Below are positions 8,986 to 16,488 of a stretch of 64,000 nucleotides of DNA, in pieces. Both the position numbers and the translations under genes were made by a program. The notes beneath the pieces are model-generated. The model ran no database searches and had not been told where the DNA came from. It saw nothing but the letters and a program-made list of their open reading frames with translations. Each line of letters starts with the position of its first letter. Position 1 is the stretch's first letter. The DNA lies in the NCBI RefSeq assembly GCF_913773995.1, contig NZ_CAJYES010000190.1, positions 81,228-145,227 on the forward strand. The letters are read 5' to 3'. Source of the stretch: an uncultured Pseudacidovorax sp. (GTDB lineage: Bacteria > Pseudomonadota > Gammaproteobacteria > Burkholderiales > Burkholderiaceae_C).

Positions 8986-9597
8986 ATGGCCCTGCACGTC
9001 TGGCTCGTCTACACCCTCGCCGCCCTCGGCCTGTCGCTCTCGCCCGGTCCCAACAGCCTGCTGGCGCTGACCCATGGCGCCCTGCATGGACGCCGCCGCA
9101 CGCTCTACACGCTCTTTGGCGGCAGCGCCGGCTTTCTGCTCGTCATCGCGCTGTCGATGTTCGGCATCGGCGCGCTGCTGAAGGCTTCGCTGGTGTGGCT
9201 CACGGTGCTCAAGTGGCTGGGCGGTGCGTACCTGGTGTGGTTGGGCGTGCAGGTTTGGCGGTCGCCGCCCATCGAGGTGGCGCGGCCGGCGAATGCGGTG
9301 CAGGCGCGGGGCGTCCTGCTCTTCCGCCAGGGCTTTCTGGCGGCGGCGACCAACCCCAAGGGCATCCTGTTCTTCGCCGCCTTCCTGCCGCAGTTCGTGG
9401 ACCCGGCCCGCAACGTGGCCGTGCAGTTCGCGGTGATGGCGGGCACCTTCCTGCTGATCGAGTTCCTGACCGAACTGGTGCTGGCCAGCCTGGCCCAGCG
9501 CATCACCGCCTGGCTGGCGCGTGTGGGCCGCGGCTTCAACCGGGCCTGCGGCGCGCTGTTCGCGGCCATAGGCATCCTGTTGCCGTTGCGCGGCTGA
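8986..9597 (+). CDS. LysE/RhtB family amino-acid exporter
   Basis: A 203-residue membrane protein; start at 8986 (MALHVWLVYTLAALG). Family signatures are LSPGPNSLLALTHGALHGRR near the N terminus, WLGGAYLVWLG, and NPKGILFFAAFLPQF. About six hydrophobic segments are predicted. It should export a small amino acid or related metabolite. It stands alone, flanked on both sides by REP-like repeats, as though the gene with its flanks were a separate insertion. The ribosome binding site is weak. Confidence 0.9.
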   Translation: MALHVWLVYTLAALGLSLSPGPNSLLALTHGALHGRRRTLYTLFGGSAGFLLVIALSMFGIGALLKASLVWLTVLKWLGGAYLVWLGVQVWRSPPIEVARPANAVQARGVLLFRQGFLAAATNPKGILFFAAFLPQFVDPARNVAVQFAVMAGTFLLIEFLTELVLASLAQRITAWLARVGRGFNRACGALFAAIGILLPLRG

Positions 9598-9622
9598 GCG
9601 CGTAGTGCCGCGAGTGGGGCGG

Positions 9623-9769
9623 CGCTTCGACCCTTCGACACGCTCAGGACAGACCAAGCGCAGCGCGAACGGTCAGCGGCCCGCCCCGCCGATCCACCCC
9701 AACCGTTCGGGCTGAGTGGCCCAGTCCTCCGATCCACACCAACCGTTCAGGCTGAGCCTGTCGAAGCCC
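9623..9769. repeat. Cluster of REP-like dispersed repeats
   Basis: Three or more partial copies occupy the gap between the LysE gene and the convergent M20 gene: 9623-9672 (inverted pair with internal spacing), 9703-9719 and 9743-9769. The last two are also a direct duplication with their left flank (GATCCACMCCAACCGTTCRGGCTGAG). Their position between converging genes could serve transcript-end stabilisation. Confidence 0.55.
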
Positions 9770-9782
9770 AGCCCCAACCCCG

Positions 9783-11021
9783 TCAGGCCAGCAGGTCGGC
9801 CAGCGTGCGCGCGATCACCTTGGTGGCACGGCGCAGGTCTTCGAGCTCCAGGCGCTCGTCGGCGCGCTTGGCGTGCGACTCCAGCACCGTGCGCGGCCCG
9901 GCGCCGTAGATCACGCCGGGAATGCCGGCCTCGCCATACAGCCGCACGTCGGTGTAGAGCGGCGTGCCCATGGCCGGGATTGGCTGGCCGAAGAGCTGTT
10001 CCCCATGCTTCTGGATGGCCTCGACCAGCGGCTGGTTGCCCGCCAATGGCTTCATGGAATTGGCCAGCAGCAGGCGCTTGACTTCGACCTCAATGCCGCC
10101 AGCCGGCGTCTTGAACTCGGCCGCGGCCTTGGCGATCACGTCACGGATGGCGGCCTCGACTTCGGCCGGGTTCTCCTCCGGGATCATCCGGCGGTCCAGC
10201 TTGAACACCACCTTGCCGGGCACGACGTTGGTGTTGGTGCCGCCCTCGATGCGGCCCACGTTGAGGTACGGGTGGCTGATGCCCTCGACCTTCGACGTGA
10301 CCTGCTGGTAGAGCGTGTTCTGCGCATACAGCGCATTGAGGATGTGCACCGCGCCTTGCAGCGCGTCCACGCCCGTGGTGGGAATGGCGGCGTGGGCCAT
10401 CTTGCCGTGCACCGTCACTTCCATCTGCAGGCAGCCGTTGTGGGCCGTGACCACCTCGTAGCTGAAGCCGGCGGCGATCATCAGGTCGGGCTTCGTGAGG
10501 CCGTTCTTCAGCAGCCAGCCGGGGCCCAGGATGCCGCCGAACTCCTCGTCGTAGGTGAAGTGCAGCTCGACCCCGCCCTTGGCCGGCTTCGCGACTGCCT
10601 CCAGCGCACGCACGGCGAAGGTGAAGCTGGCGAAGTCGCTCTTGCTCACGGCCGCGGCGCGGGCGTAGAGCTTGCCGTCCACGATCTCGCCGCCGTACGG
10701 GTCGTGCGTCCAGCCTTCGCCGGGCGGCACCACATCGCCGTGGGCATTGAGCGCCACGGTGCGGCCGCCGTCGCCATAGCGGCGGCGCACGATCAGGTTG
10801 GTGATCGACTCGAGGCCGTAGTCCTTGACCTCCTGCGCGGGCACGGCGTGCTTCTCGGCCTCGAAGCCGTAGCCGGCGATCAGCTCGGCGGTGCGCTCGG
10901 CATGCGGCGCGTTGTTGCCCGGGGGGGTGTCGGTGGGCACGCGCACCATCTCCTGAAGGAACTTCACCTCCTCGTCGAAATGGGCGTCGATCCAGGCGTC
11001 GAGCTGGGCGTAGTCGGTCAT
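9783..11021 (-). CDS. M20 family metallohydrolase of the allantoin block
   Basis: A 412-residue protein; its start (MTDYAQLDAWID) overlaps the stop of the upstream UraD-AllC gene by four bases (ATGA), so the two are translationally coupled. M20 motifs: LNAHGDVVPPGEGW (metal His and Asp), YDEEFGG (catalytic Glu pair), MIPEENP, and a late C-terminal His segment. It resembles acetylornithine deacetylase/succinyl-diaminopimelate desuccinylase proteins. Its tight coupling suggests a step after allantoate, such as hydrolysis of a ureido or oxamate-type intermediate, but this is inference. No activity can be assigned from sequence. Confidence 0.85.
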   Translation of the reverse strand: MTDYAQLDAWIDAHFDEEVKFLQEMVRVPTDTPPGNNAPHAERTAELIAGYGFEAEKHAVPAQEVKDYGLESITNLIVRRRYGDGGRTVALNAHGDVVPPGEGWTHDPYGGEIVDGKLYARAAAVSKSDFASFTFAVRALEAVAKPAKGGVELHFTYDEEFGGILGPGWLLKNGLTKPDLMIAAGFSYEVVTAHNGCLQMEVTVHGKMAHAAIPTTGVDALQGAVHILNALYAQNTLYQQVTSKVEGISHPYLNVGRIEGGTNTNVVPGKVVFKLDRRMIPEENPAEVEAAIRDVIAKAAAEFKTPAGGIEVEVKRLLLANSMKPLAGNQPLVEAIQKHGEQLFGQPIPAMGTPLYTDVRLYGEAGIPGVIYGAGPRTVLESHAKRADERLELEDLRRATKVIARTLADLLA

Positions 11022-12817
11022 CGTTGTTCTTTCGCGAGGTTGTCCAGCAGCTTCTGCGTGGCGAGCACGGCCAGTTGCATGTCGTCGCTGGTGGTGGATT
11101 CGAGCGGGTTGTGGCTGATGCCGCCGTTGAGGCCGCGCACGAAGAGCATGGCCTGCGGCATGACCTCGTGCAGCTTCATGGCGTCGTGGCCGGCGCCGCT
11201 GGGCATGCGGAAAAGTGGCACGCCGAGCGATTCGACAGCAGTCTCCCAGCGGGCCTGCCAATCCGGATGGCTGGGTGCGGCGGCGGCGCGCATGGCTTCT
11301 TCGAGCGTGTAGCGCAGGCCGCGGCGGGTGCAGATCTCCTCCAGCGCGGCCAACGCATCGGCGATGACGGCATTGCGCTGGTCGTCGCGTGGCGCGCGGA
11401 TGTCCAGGCTGAATTTGGCCAGGCCCGGCACCACGTTGATTGAGCCGCCCGGCACATTCAGCATGCCCACGGTGGCGACCGAGTCGGCGTCCTGGCGGGC
11501 GCGCTTCTCGGCCGCAAGGATCAGCTCGGCCACCGCACAGGCCGCGTCGCGGCGGCGGTCCATGGGCGTGGTGCCGGCATGGCTGGCCATGCCGTGGATC
11601 TCGCCCACGTAGCGCACGCCGCCGTTGATGGAGGTGACGATGCCCAGCGGCAGGTTCAGCTCATTGAGCACCGGGCCCTGCTCGATGTGCACCTCGATGA
11701 AGCCCAGGTACTTGGCCGGGTCGCGCTGGATCTTCGGGATGTCCTCGATCTTCAGGCCGGCCTGCTGCATGGCCTCGCGCATGGTGATGCCGTCGGCATC
11801 GGCCTGGTCCAGCCAGGCTGGGTTGAAGTGGCCGGTGAGCGCGCCCGAGCCGATGAAGGTGGCCTTGTAGCGCTGGCCTTCCTCTTCCGCGAAGCCCACC
11901 ACCTCGAAGGCGAAGGGCAGCCGGCGGCCCTGGCGGGCCAGTTCCTTCACACACGCCATGGGCACGAAGATACCCAGCCGGCCGTCGTACTTGCCGCCGT
12001 TGCGCACGGTGTCGTAGTGCGAGCCGGTGAGCAGCGTGGGCGCGCCGGGCACGGCACCGCCGCTGGTGACGAAGCCCTCGGCCTCGTAGCGGCCGATGAC
12101 GTTGCCGACCGCATCGATCTCCACCGAATCGAAGCCCACCTCGTGCATCCAGGTGCTGATCTGCAGCGCGCAGGCACGGTGCGCCTGGGTGAGGTAGGTG
12201 ACGGTGAGCTGACCCTGCTCGGCAAAGCCGGGGTCGCTGTGCACGGCCAGCTGTTCCTGCCAGTCCCACACCTGGTTGCCCAGCTCGGGCGAGACGCCGA
12301 ACTTGTCGTTGAGGCGAATCTCCGCGATGCGGTGAATGTTGCGCAGCGCCTCGGCCCGCTCGTAGTCCGGGTGGTTGTTCAGCCGCCGTGCGAAGGTGGC
12401 CAGGATCTCGGCCTTGGGCAGGCCGGTGCCGCGCGGGCCGCGCACGGCCAGGATGAAGGGGAAGCCGAACTTCTGGCCGTAGGCCGCATTGAGCTCGCGG
12501 ATGCGCGCCAGCTCCTCGGGCGTGCAGGCCGTCAGGCCCGCCTTGCTCTGCTCGTTGGTCGATTCGGCGGTGAGGGCGTTGCTCTCCATCGCCTTGCCGG
12601 CGAGCTCCGGGTGCATGCGGATGAGGGTGAGCTGCTGCTCGGCCGGTGCGCGCGTCACGACCTGGGCCATGGCGGCCTTGAGGTGCTGCAGCGAGCGGAA
12701 GGGCCGCTCGGCCAGCGCGCCTTCGGCGACCCAGGGCGAATGCTCGTAGGTGCCTTCCAGCAGTGCGACGGCGTCGGCGGCGGAGGCGGCGTTGAGTTGT
12801 TCGATGGTCAGGGCCAT
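11018..12817 (-). CDS. Fused OHCU decarboxylase (UraD) - allantoate amidohydrolase (AllC/M20)
   Basis: A 599-residue two-domain enzyme. Residues 1-172 are a UraD domain with the catalytic motif MHPELAGK (H69) and STNEQSKAG, expected to decarboxylate OHCU to S-allantoin. Residues 178-599 are a Zn/Mn amidohydrolase of the AllC/N-carbamoylase family: GSHYDT (H267, D269), NGGKYDG (D278), AEEEGQR (E311-E313), HIEQGP and a late ISHNPLE. It joins a step before allantoinase with one after it. It sits 12 bases after puuE and overlaps the next M20 gene. Acts in the cytoplasm in uric acid ring breakdown. The fusion is plausible because both halves are full length. Confidence 0.93.
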   Translation of the reverse strand: MALTIEQLNAASAADAVALLEGTYEHSPWVAEGALAERPFRSLQHLKAAMAQVVTRAPAEQQLTLIRMHPELAGKAMESNALTAESTNEQSKAGLTACTPEELARIRELNAAYGQKFGFPFILAVRGPRGTGLPKAEILATFARRLNNHPDYERAEALRNIHRIAEIRLNDKFGVSPELGNQVWDWQEQLAVHSDPGFAEQGQLTVTYLTQAHRACALQISTWMHEVGFDSVEIDAVGNVIGRYEAEGFVTSGGAVPGAPTLLTGSHYDTVRNGGKYDGRLGIFVPMACVKELARQGRRLPFAFEVVGFAEEEGQRYKATFIGSGALTGHFNPAWLDQADADGITMREAMQQAGLKIEDIPKIQRDPAKYLGFIEVHIEQGPVLNELNLPLGIVTSINGGVRYVGEIHGMASHAGTTPMDRRRDAACAVAELILAAEKRARQDADSVATVGMLNVPGGSINVVPGLAKFSLDIRAPRDDQRNAVIADALAALEEICTRRGLRYTLEEAMRAAAAPSHPDWQARWETAVESLGVPLFRMPSGAGHDAMKLHEVMPQAMLFVRGLNGGISHNPLESTTSDDMQLAVLATQKLLDNLAKEQR

Positions 12818-12829
12818 GGTCGTGTCTCC

Positions 12830-13789
12830 TCAGGCCGCGTCGGTGAAGGGGTATGTCTGGCGCCAGTGGCGCGCGATGTCCACGCGACGGCAGACCCACA
12901 CCTTGTCGTGGCGGCCGATGTGGTCCAGAAAGCGCTGCAGCGCCGTGATGCGGCCCGGGCGGCCCAGCAGGCGGCAGTGCATGCCGATGCTCAGCATCTT
13001 GGGCCGGTCCAGCCCCGCCGGGTCGCCCTCGGCATAGAGCGCGTCGAAGCTGTCCTTCATGTACTGGAAGAAGGGGTCGGCATGCGAATAGCCCTGGGGC
13101 AGGGCGAAGCGCATGTCGTTGCAGTCCAGCGTGTAGGGCACGATCAGTTGCGGCACCACGCTGCCGTCGGTCTTCTGCACCTTCATCCAGAAGGGCAGGT
13201 CGTCGCCGTAGTAGTCGCTGTCGTATTCGAAGCCGCCGTCGTCGGCCACCAGGCGGTGGGTGCGCGGGCTGTCGCGCCCGGTGTACCAGCCGACCGGGCG
13301 CTCGCCGGTGAGCTTCTCGATCGCTTCCATGCCCAGGCGCATGTGCTCGCGCTCCAGCGACTCGTCGGCGCTCTGGTAGTGGATCCAGCGCCAGCCGTGG
13401 CAGGCGATCTCGTGGCCCAGCTCCTTGAAGGCGACGGCCAGCTCGGGGTAGCGCTGCAGCGCCATGCCCACGCCGAACACCGTGAGCGGCAGGCCGCGCT
13501 GCTCGAACTCGCGCAGGATGCGCCACACGCCCGCGCGCGAGCCGTACTCGTAGATGCCGTCCATGCTCATGTGCCGGTCGGGGTAGCTCGCCGGGTTGAA
13601 CATCTCGGACAGGAACTGCTCCGAGCCCGGGTCGCCGTGCAGCACGTTGTTCTCGCCGCCCTCCTCGTAGTTGAGGACGAACTGCACCGCGATGCGGGCA
13701 CCGCCCGGCCAGCGGGCATGCGGCACGTCGCGGCCGTAGCCGACGAGGTCGCGCGGATAGGGAAGGGTGGCGTCGTAGACGGTGGGCAT
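12830..13789 (-). CDS. puuE: Allantoinase PuuE (polysaccharide-deacetylase fold)
   Basis: A 319-residue protein with PuuE hallmarks: YPRDLVGYGRDVPHARWPGGARIAVQFVLNYEEG at the N terminus (quoted in parts: YGRDVPHARWPGG, VLNYEEGGE), ACHGWRWIHY, GWYTGRDSPRTHRLV and YDSDYYGDDLPFW. This family opens the allantoin ring to allantoate and, unlike classical allantoinases, belongs to the NodB fold. It lies 7 bases downstream of the GntR gene and 12 bases upstream of the UraD-AllC gene, so all are in one unit. Its product is the substrate of the C-terminal domain of the next gene. Confidence 0.93.
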   Translation of the reverse strand: MPTVYDATLPYPRDLVGYGRDVPHARWPGGARIAVQFVLNYEEGGENNVLHGDPGSEQFLSEMFNPASYPDRHMSMDGIYEYGSRAGVWRILREFEQRGLPLTVFGVGMALQRYPELAVAFKELGHEIACHGWRWIHYQSADESLEREHMRLGMEAIEKLTGERPVGWYTGRDSPRTHRLVADDGGFEYDSDYYGDDLPFWMKVQKTDGSVVPQLIVPYTLDCNDMRFALPQGYSHADPFFQYMKDSFDALYAEGDPAGLDRPKMLSIGMHCRLLGRPGRITALQRFLDHIGRHDKVWVCRRVDIARHWRQTYPFTDAA

Positions 13790-13796
13790 GGGGGTC

Positions 13797-14474
13797 TCAG
13801 GAAAGCGCCAGCGTGATGTCGCTGGTGGGAACCTTGCGGTCCAGGGTGAGGTTGTCCTCGACGTGCTGCAGGTGCTCGGTCATCAGCCGGGCGGCCTTGT
13901 CGCCGTCGCGCGCCGCCAGGGCGCGGACGATGTCGGCATGCTCGTCGTTGGAATGCGCGGCCTCGGCGGCGCTCTGGTACATGAGCGTGATCAGGGCGCA
14001 GCGCGAGATCAGATCGCTCAGGATCTGCGCCAACACCTGATTGCCCATCAGCTCCGCCATGCGCACATGGAAGTCGCCGAGCAGCTCGGTTCGACCTTCC
14101 ACGTCCTCCCCGGCCACGGCGGCCTTTTCTTGTGCAACGTGTTCCTTCAGGGCCTTGATCTGCGCCGTCGTGGCCTGGCGGGCGAACTCGCGCGCCATCT
14201 CGGCCTCCAGCATGCGGCGCACGCCGAACACCTGGCGGGCCTCGTCGGCCGAGGGCGCGGCCACGAAGGCACCGCGCGCGGGTTCCAGTCGGATCAGCCC
14301 GTTCTGCGAGAGCTGGAACAAAGCTTGCCTCACCAGCGTGCGCGAGACGCCGAAGTGGTCGGCCAGCTTCTGCTCGGCCAGCTTGCTGCCTGGCTGCAGC
14401 CGATGTTCGACGATGGCCCGGGTCAGGGCATCGACGATCGCGCGTGTCGTGGTCGGCTCCATGATGGCGGGCAT
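13797..14474 (-). CDS. GntR family regulator, FCD (FadR) subfamily
   Basis: The start at 14474 (MPAIMEPTTTRAIVDAL) is preferred over the GTG at 14504, which falls inside the palindromic operator-like site. About 225 residues: a winged helix (LAEQKLADHFGVSRTLVRQALFQL, about 40-63) followed by an all-helical FCD domain with typical His residues (LLGDFHVRMAELMGNQ; MTEHLQHVE). It is the first gene of the puuE/uraD-allC/M20 unit and diverges from the HIU hydrolase gene. The palindrome at 14489-14510 covers its likely promoter, so it probably represses itself; allantoin or a ureide could be the effector. Confidence 0.9.
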   Translation of the reverse strand: MPAIMEPTTTRAIVDALTRAIVEHRLQPGSKLAEQKLADHFGVSRTLVRQALFQLSQNGLIRLEPARGAFVAAPSADEARQVFGVRRMLEAEMAREFARQATTAQIKALKEHVAQEKAAVAGEDVEGRTELLGDFHVRMAELMGNQVLAQILSDLISRCALITLMYQSAAEAAHSNDEHADIVRALAARDGDKAARLMTEHLQHVEDNLTLDRKVPTSDITLALS

Positions 14475-14488
14475 GATAGCTTCACGAC

Positions 14489-14510
14489 ACAAATGTGTAT
14501 ACACTTTTGT
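14489..14510. promoter_or_regulatory. 22-bp imperfect palindrome with GTGTATACAC core, candidate GntR operator
   Basis: A perfect 10-bp core GTGTATACAC (14495-14504) is extended by ACAAAT / TTTTGT arms that match at five of six positions. It lies in the gap between gntR and the divergent HIU hydrolase gene, and shares GTATAC with the palindrome before the NCS1 permease (2761-2772). It fits FadR-subfamily operators. Binding by the adjacent regulator is inference. Confidence 0.55.
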
Positions 14511-14580
14511 GGACGGATCGCGCCGGTCGCGCCCCGGTAGGCTTCGCCGTCCCTTTCAACGACTCGCAAGGAGATGCCCC

Positions 14581-14931
14581 ATGGGCCTGAGCACCCACGT
14601 ACTGGACACGATGCACGGCTGCCCCGCCGCCGGCATGGAGGTGGCGCTCTACACGACGGACGGTGAGGCGGCCACGCTGGTGCGGCGCTTCACCCTCAAC
14701 CACGACGGCCGCAGCGACGGGCCGCTGTACGACAACAACAGCCTCAAGGCCGGCACCTACCGGCTGGTGTTCGATGTAGCGGGATATTTCAAGGCGCGCG
14801 GTGTCGAGCTGCCGCAGCCCAACTTCCTCAACCGCGTGGCGCTGGATTTCGGCGTGGCCCACACCGACCAGCACTACCACGTGCCGCTGCTGGTGAGCCC
14901 GTGGAGCTACTCCACGTACCGGGGTTCCTGA
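14581..14931 (+). CDS. uraH: 5-hydroxyisourate hydrolase (HIUase, transthyretin-like)
   Basis: A 116-residue protein; the start at 14581 (MGLSTHVLDTMHGCP) has AAGGAGA upstream. The frame is open far upstream but the family begins here. It holds the N-terminal LSTHVLDTMHG motif, an internal LVFDVAGYF, HYHVPLLVSPWSYSTY and the C-terminal YRGS tetrapeptide that marks true HIU hydrolases. It converts 5-hydroxyisourate to OHCU, the substrate of the UraD domain at 11018-12817. Divergent from gntR across the palindrome. No urate oxidase gene is seen in the window. Confidence 0.95.
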   Translation: MGLSTHVLDTMHGCPAAGMEVALYTTDGEAATLVRRFTLNHDGRSDGPLYDNNSLKAGTYRLVFDVAGYFKARGVELPQPNFLNRVALDFGVAHTDQHYHVPLLVSPWSYSTYRGS

Positions 14932-14976
14932 ATGCATCGCCCGCCCCTGCATCGGTTCGGCAGCGGCGGGCCTGTC

Positions 14977-15483
14977 TCACTGCTGCAGCTGGCCCTCGCT
15001 CAGCGTGTCGAGCTGGAAGCGGCCGCTCTTGTCCCACAGCCAGGTGTCGGTCCACACGACAGGGCCGAGCCGCGTGGCAACCGGGTAAGGCGCGGCGGCC
15101 AGCACGGTGCGCTCGATGCCGGCGATGGCGTCCGGTGCGTGCTTCGGCGCCCGCAGCCAGTGCATGCCGGTGACCTGGCCGCGCGCGTCGAGCTTCACTT
15201 CCAGCACGCCGACGGCGTAGAGCATGGGTGGCAGCTTGCCCGCGTAAATGCGCGTCGCGTTGCGGGCGTAGACATGGCGGGCCGCGTCCTGCCGGTACTC
15301 GCGCGGCGTGCGGGCGCGCGAGCTGCCCGCAGGTTCGGCGGCGGCCACCGCTTCGCGTGGCGCCGTGGCGTCGGAGATCTGGCCCGGCACCGTGGAGCCG
15401 GTGCTGCCGCAGCCGGCCAGCCATGCGGCGGCCCCGGTGCAGGCGGCCAGCAGGCCCAGGCGCGAGAGGGTGTTCTTGGTCAT
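14977..15483 (-). CDS. Predicted outer-envelope lipoprotein, TonB C-terminal-like
   Basis: A 168-residue protein with a signal peptide ending in a lipobox (WLAGC, lipidated C25). The mature part has LPPMLYAVGVLEVKLDARGQVTGMHWLRAPKH, resembling the TonB C-terminal fold (VEVKLDADGRV type), and ends with WLWDKSGRFQLDTLSEGQ. Function unknown; similar small lipoproteins are common in Comamonadaceae and lie in varied contexts. It is convergent with the HIU hydrolase gene (45-base gap) and divergent from xdhC. Confidence 0.75.
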   Translation of the reverse strand: MTKNTLSRLGLLAACTGAAAWLAGCGSTGSTVPGQISDATAPREAVAAAEPAGSSRARTPREYRQDAARHVYARNATRIYAGKLPPMLYAVGVLEVKLDARGQVTGMHWLRAPKHAPDAIAGIERTVLAAAPYPVATRLGPVVWTDTWLWDKSGRFQLDTLSEGQLQQ

Positions 15484-15599
15484 GGCGCGGCTTTATACCT
15501 GCGCCGCGGCGCGGCCGTGTTTCCATTGATGACGGCGCCTGCGGGCTCCGCCCGGGGTGCTGCGCGGCACCGGTCCGCGCCGCTGCCTGGGGGCGCGCG

Positions 15600-16427
15600 A
15601 TGAGCACCGGCGCCCTCGACGAAGTCCTGGCCCGCCTGGCCCGTGAAGACGGCGTGCTGGTGCGCGTCGAGGCGACCGAAGGCTCGGCGCCGCGTGAGGC
15701 CGGCACCTGGATGTTGGTGTGGGCCCAGGGCCTGACGGCGACCATCGGCGGAGGCCAGCTGGAGTTCCAGGCCATCGACGAGGCGCGCGCGCTGCTGCGG
15801 GCGGCGACGGGCTCCGATGCCGAGCCGCTGCGCAAGCGCTACCCGCTCGGCCCCAGCCTGGGCCAGTGCTGCGGCGGCGTGGTGCACCTGTCGATGCGCC
15901 GCGTGGGTGCGGCCGATGCGACCGAACTGCGCCGTCAGCTCACCGAGCACCTCGCGCCCGTCGCCATCTTCGGCGGCGGCCATGTGGGGCTGGCGCTGGC
16001 GCGGCTGCTGGCCACGCTGCCGTACTCGGTGCGCTGGATCGACAGCCGCGACGGCGTCTTTCCCGAGGCACTGCCGGCCCAGGTGCAGACCGAGCACAGC
16101 GAGCCGGTGCAGGACGCCGTCGCCACGCTGCTGCCCGGCACGCATGTGCTCATCATGAGCTTCAGCCATGCGGAAGACCTGGACATCGTCATCGCCTGCC
16201 TCCGGCGCCTGCGTGAGCGTGGCGATCTGCCCTATGTCGGCCTGATCGGCAGCAAGACCAAATGGGCCACCTTCCGGCATCGGCTGGAAGCGCGCGGCTT
16301 CGGCGAGGCCGAGATGGCGCGCATCACCTGTCCCATCGGCGTGCCAGGTGTGACAGGCAAGGAGCCCGAGGTGATCGCCGTCGCGGTGGCGGCGCAGCTG
16401 CTGCAGCGGCGCACGGCGGCCGGCTGA
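15600..16427 (+). CDS. xdhC: XdhC, xanthine dehydrogenase accessory protein
   Basis: A 275-residue protein; start at 15600 (MSTGALDEVLARLARE), with only a weak G-rich stretch before it. Motifs: VEATEGSAPREAGTWMLV and IGGGQLEFQAI (XdhC N-terminal domain), LGQCCGGVVHLSM (cysteines thought to carry or bind sulfur/Moco), and a Rossmann segment VAIFGGGHVGLAL, then GLIGSKTKW and CPIGVPGVTGKEPEVIAVAVAAQLL. It binds and sulfurates molybdenum cofactor for xanthine dehydrogenase. XdhA/XdhB are not in the window, but the gene sits next to urate-derived catabolism, where its client enzyme would feed in. Confidence 0.93.
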   Translation: MSTGALDEVLARLAREDGVLVRVEATEGSAPREAGTWMLVWAQGLTATIGGGQLEFQAIDEARALLRAATGSDAEPLRKRYPLGPSLGQCCGGVVHLSMRRVGAADATELRRQLTEHLAPVAIFGGGHVGLALARLLATLPYSVRWIDSRDGVFPEALPAQVQTEHSEPVQDAVATLLPGTHVLIMSFSHAEDLDIVIACLRRLRERGDLPYVGLIGSKTKWATFRHRLEARGFGEAEMARITCPIGVPGVTGKEPEVIAVAVAAQLLQRRTAAG

Positions 16428-16488
16428 ATGCGGCGGGGAGTCGCGCGCTGGGCACATCGCCCAACGCGAGCGCCATGAGCCATTCCTC

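Noticed and set aside
14932..14976. GCCCGCC/GGCGGGC stem between the convergent HIU hydrolase and lipoprotein genes as a terminator
   Set aside because: The loop is long and no T-tract is present on either strand; too weak to call.
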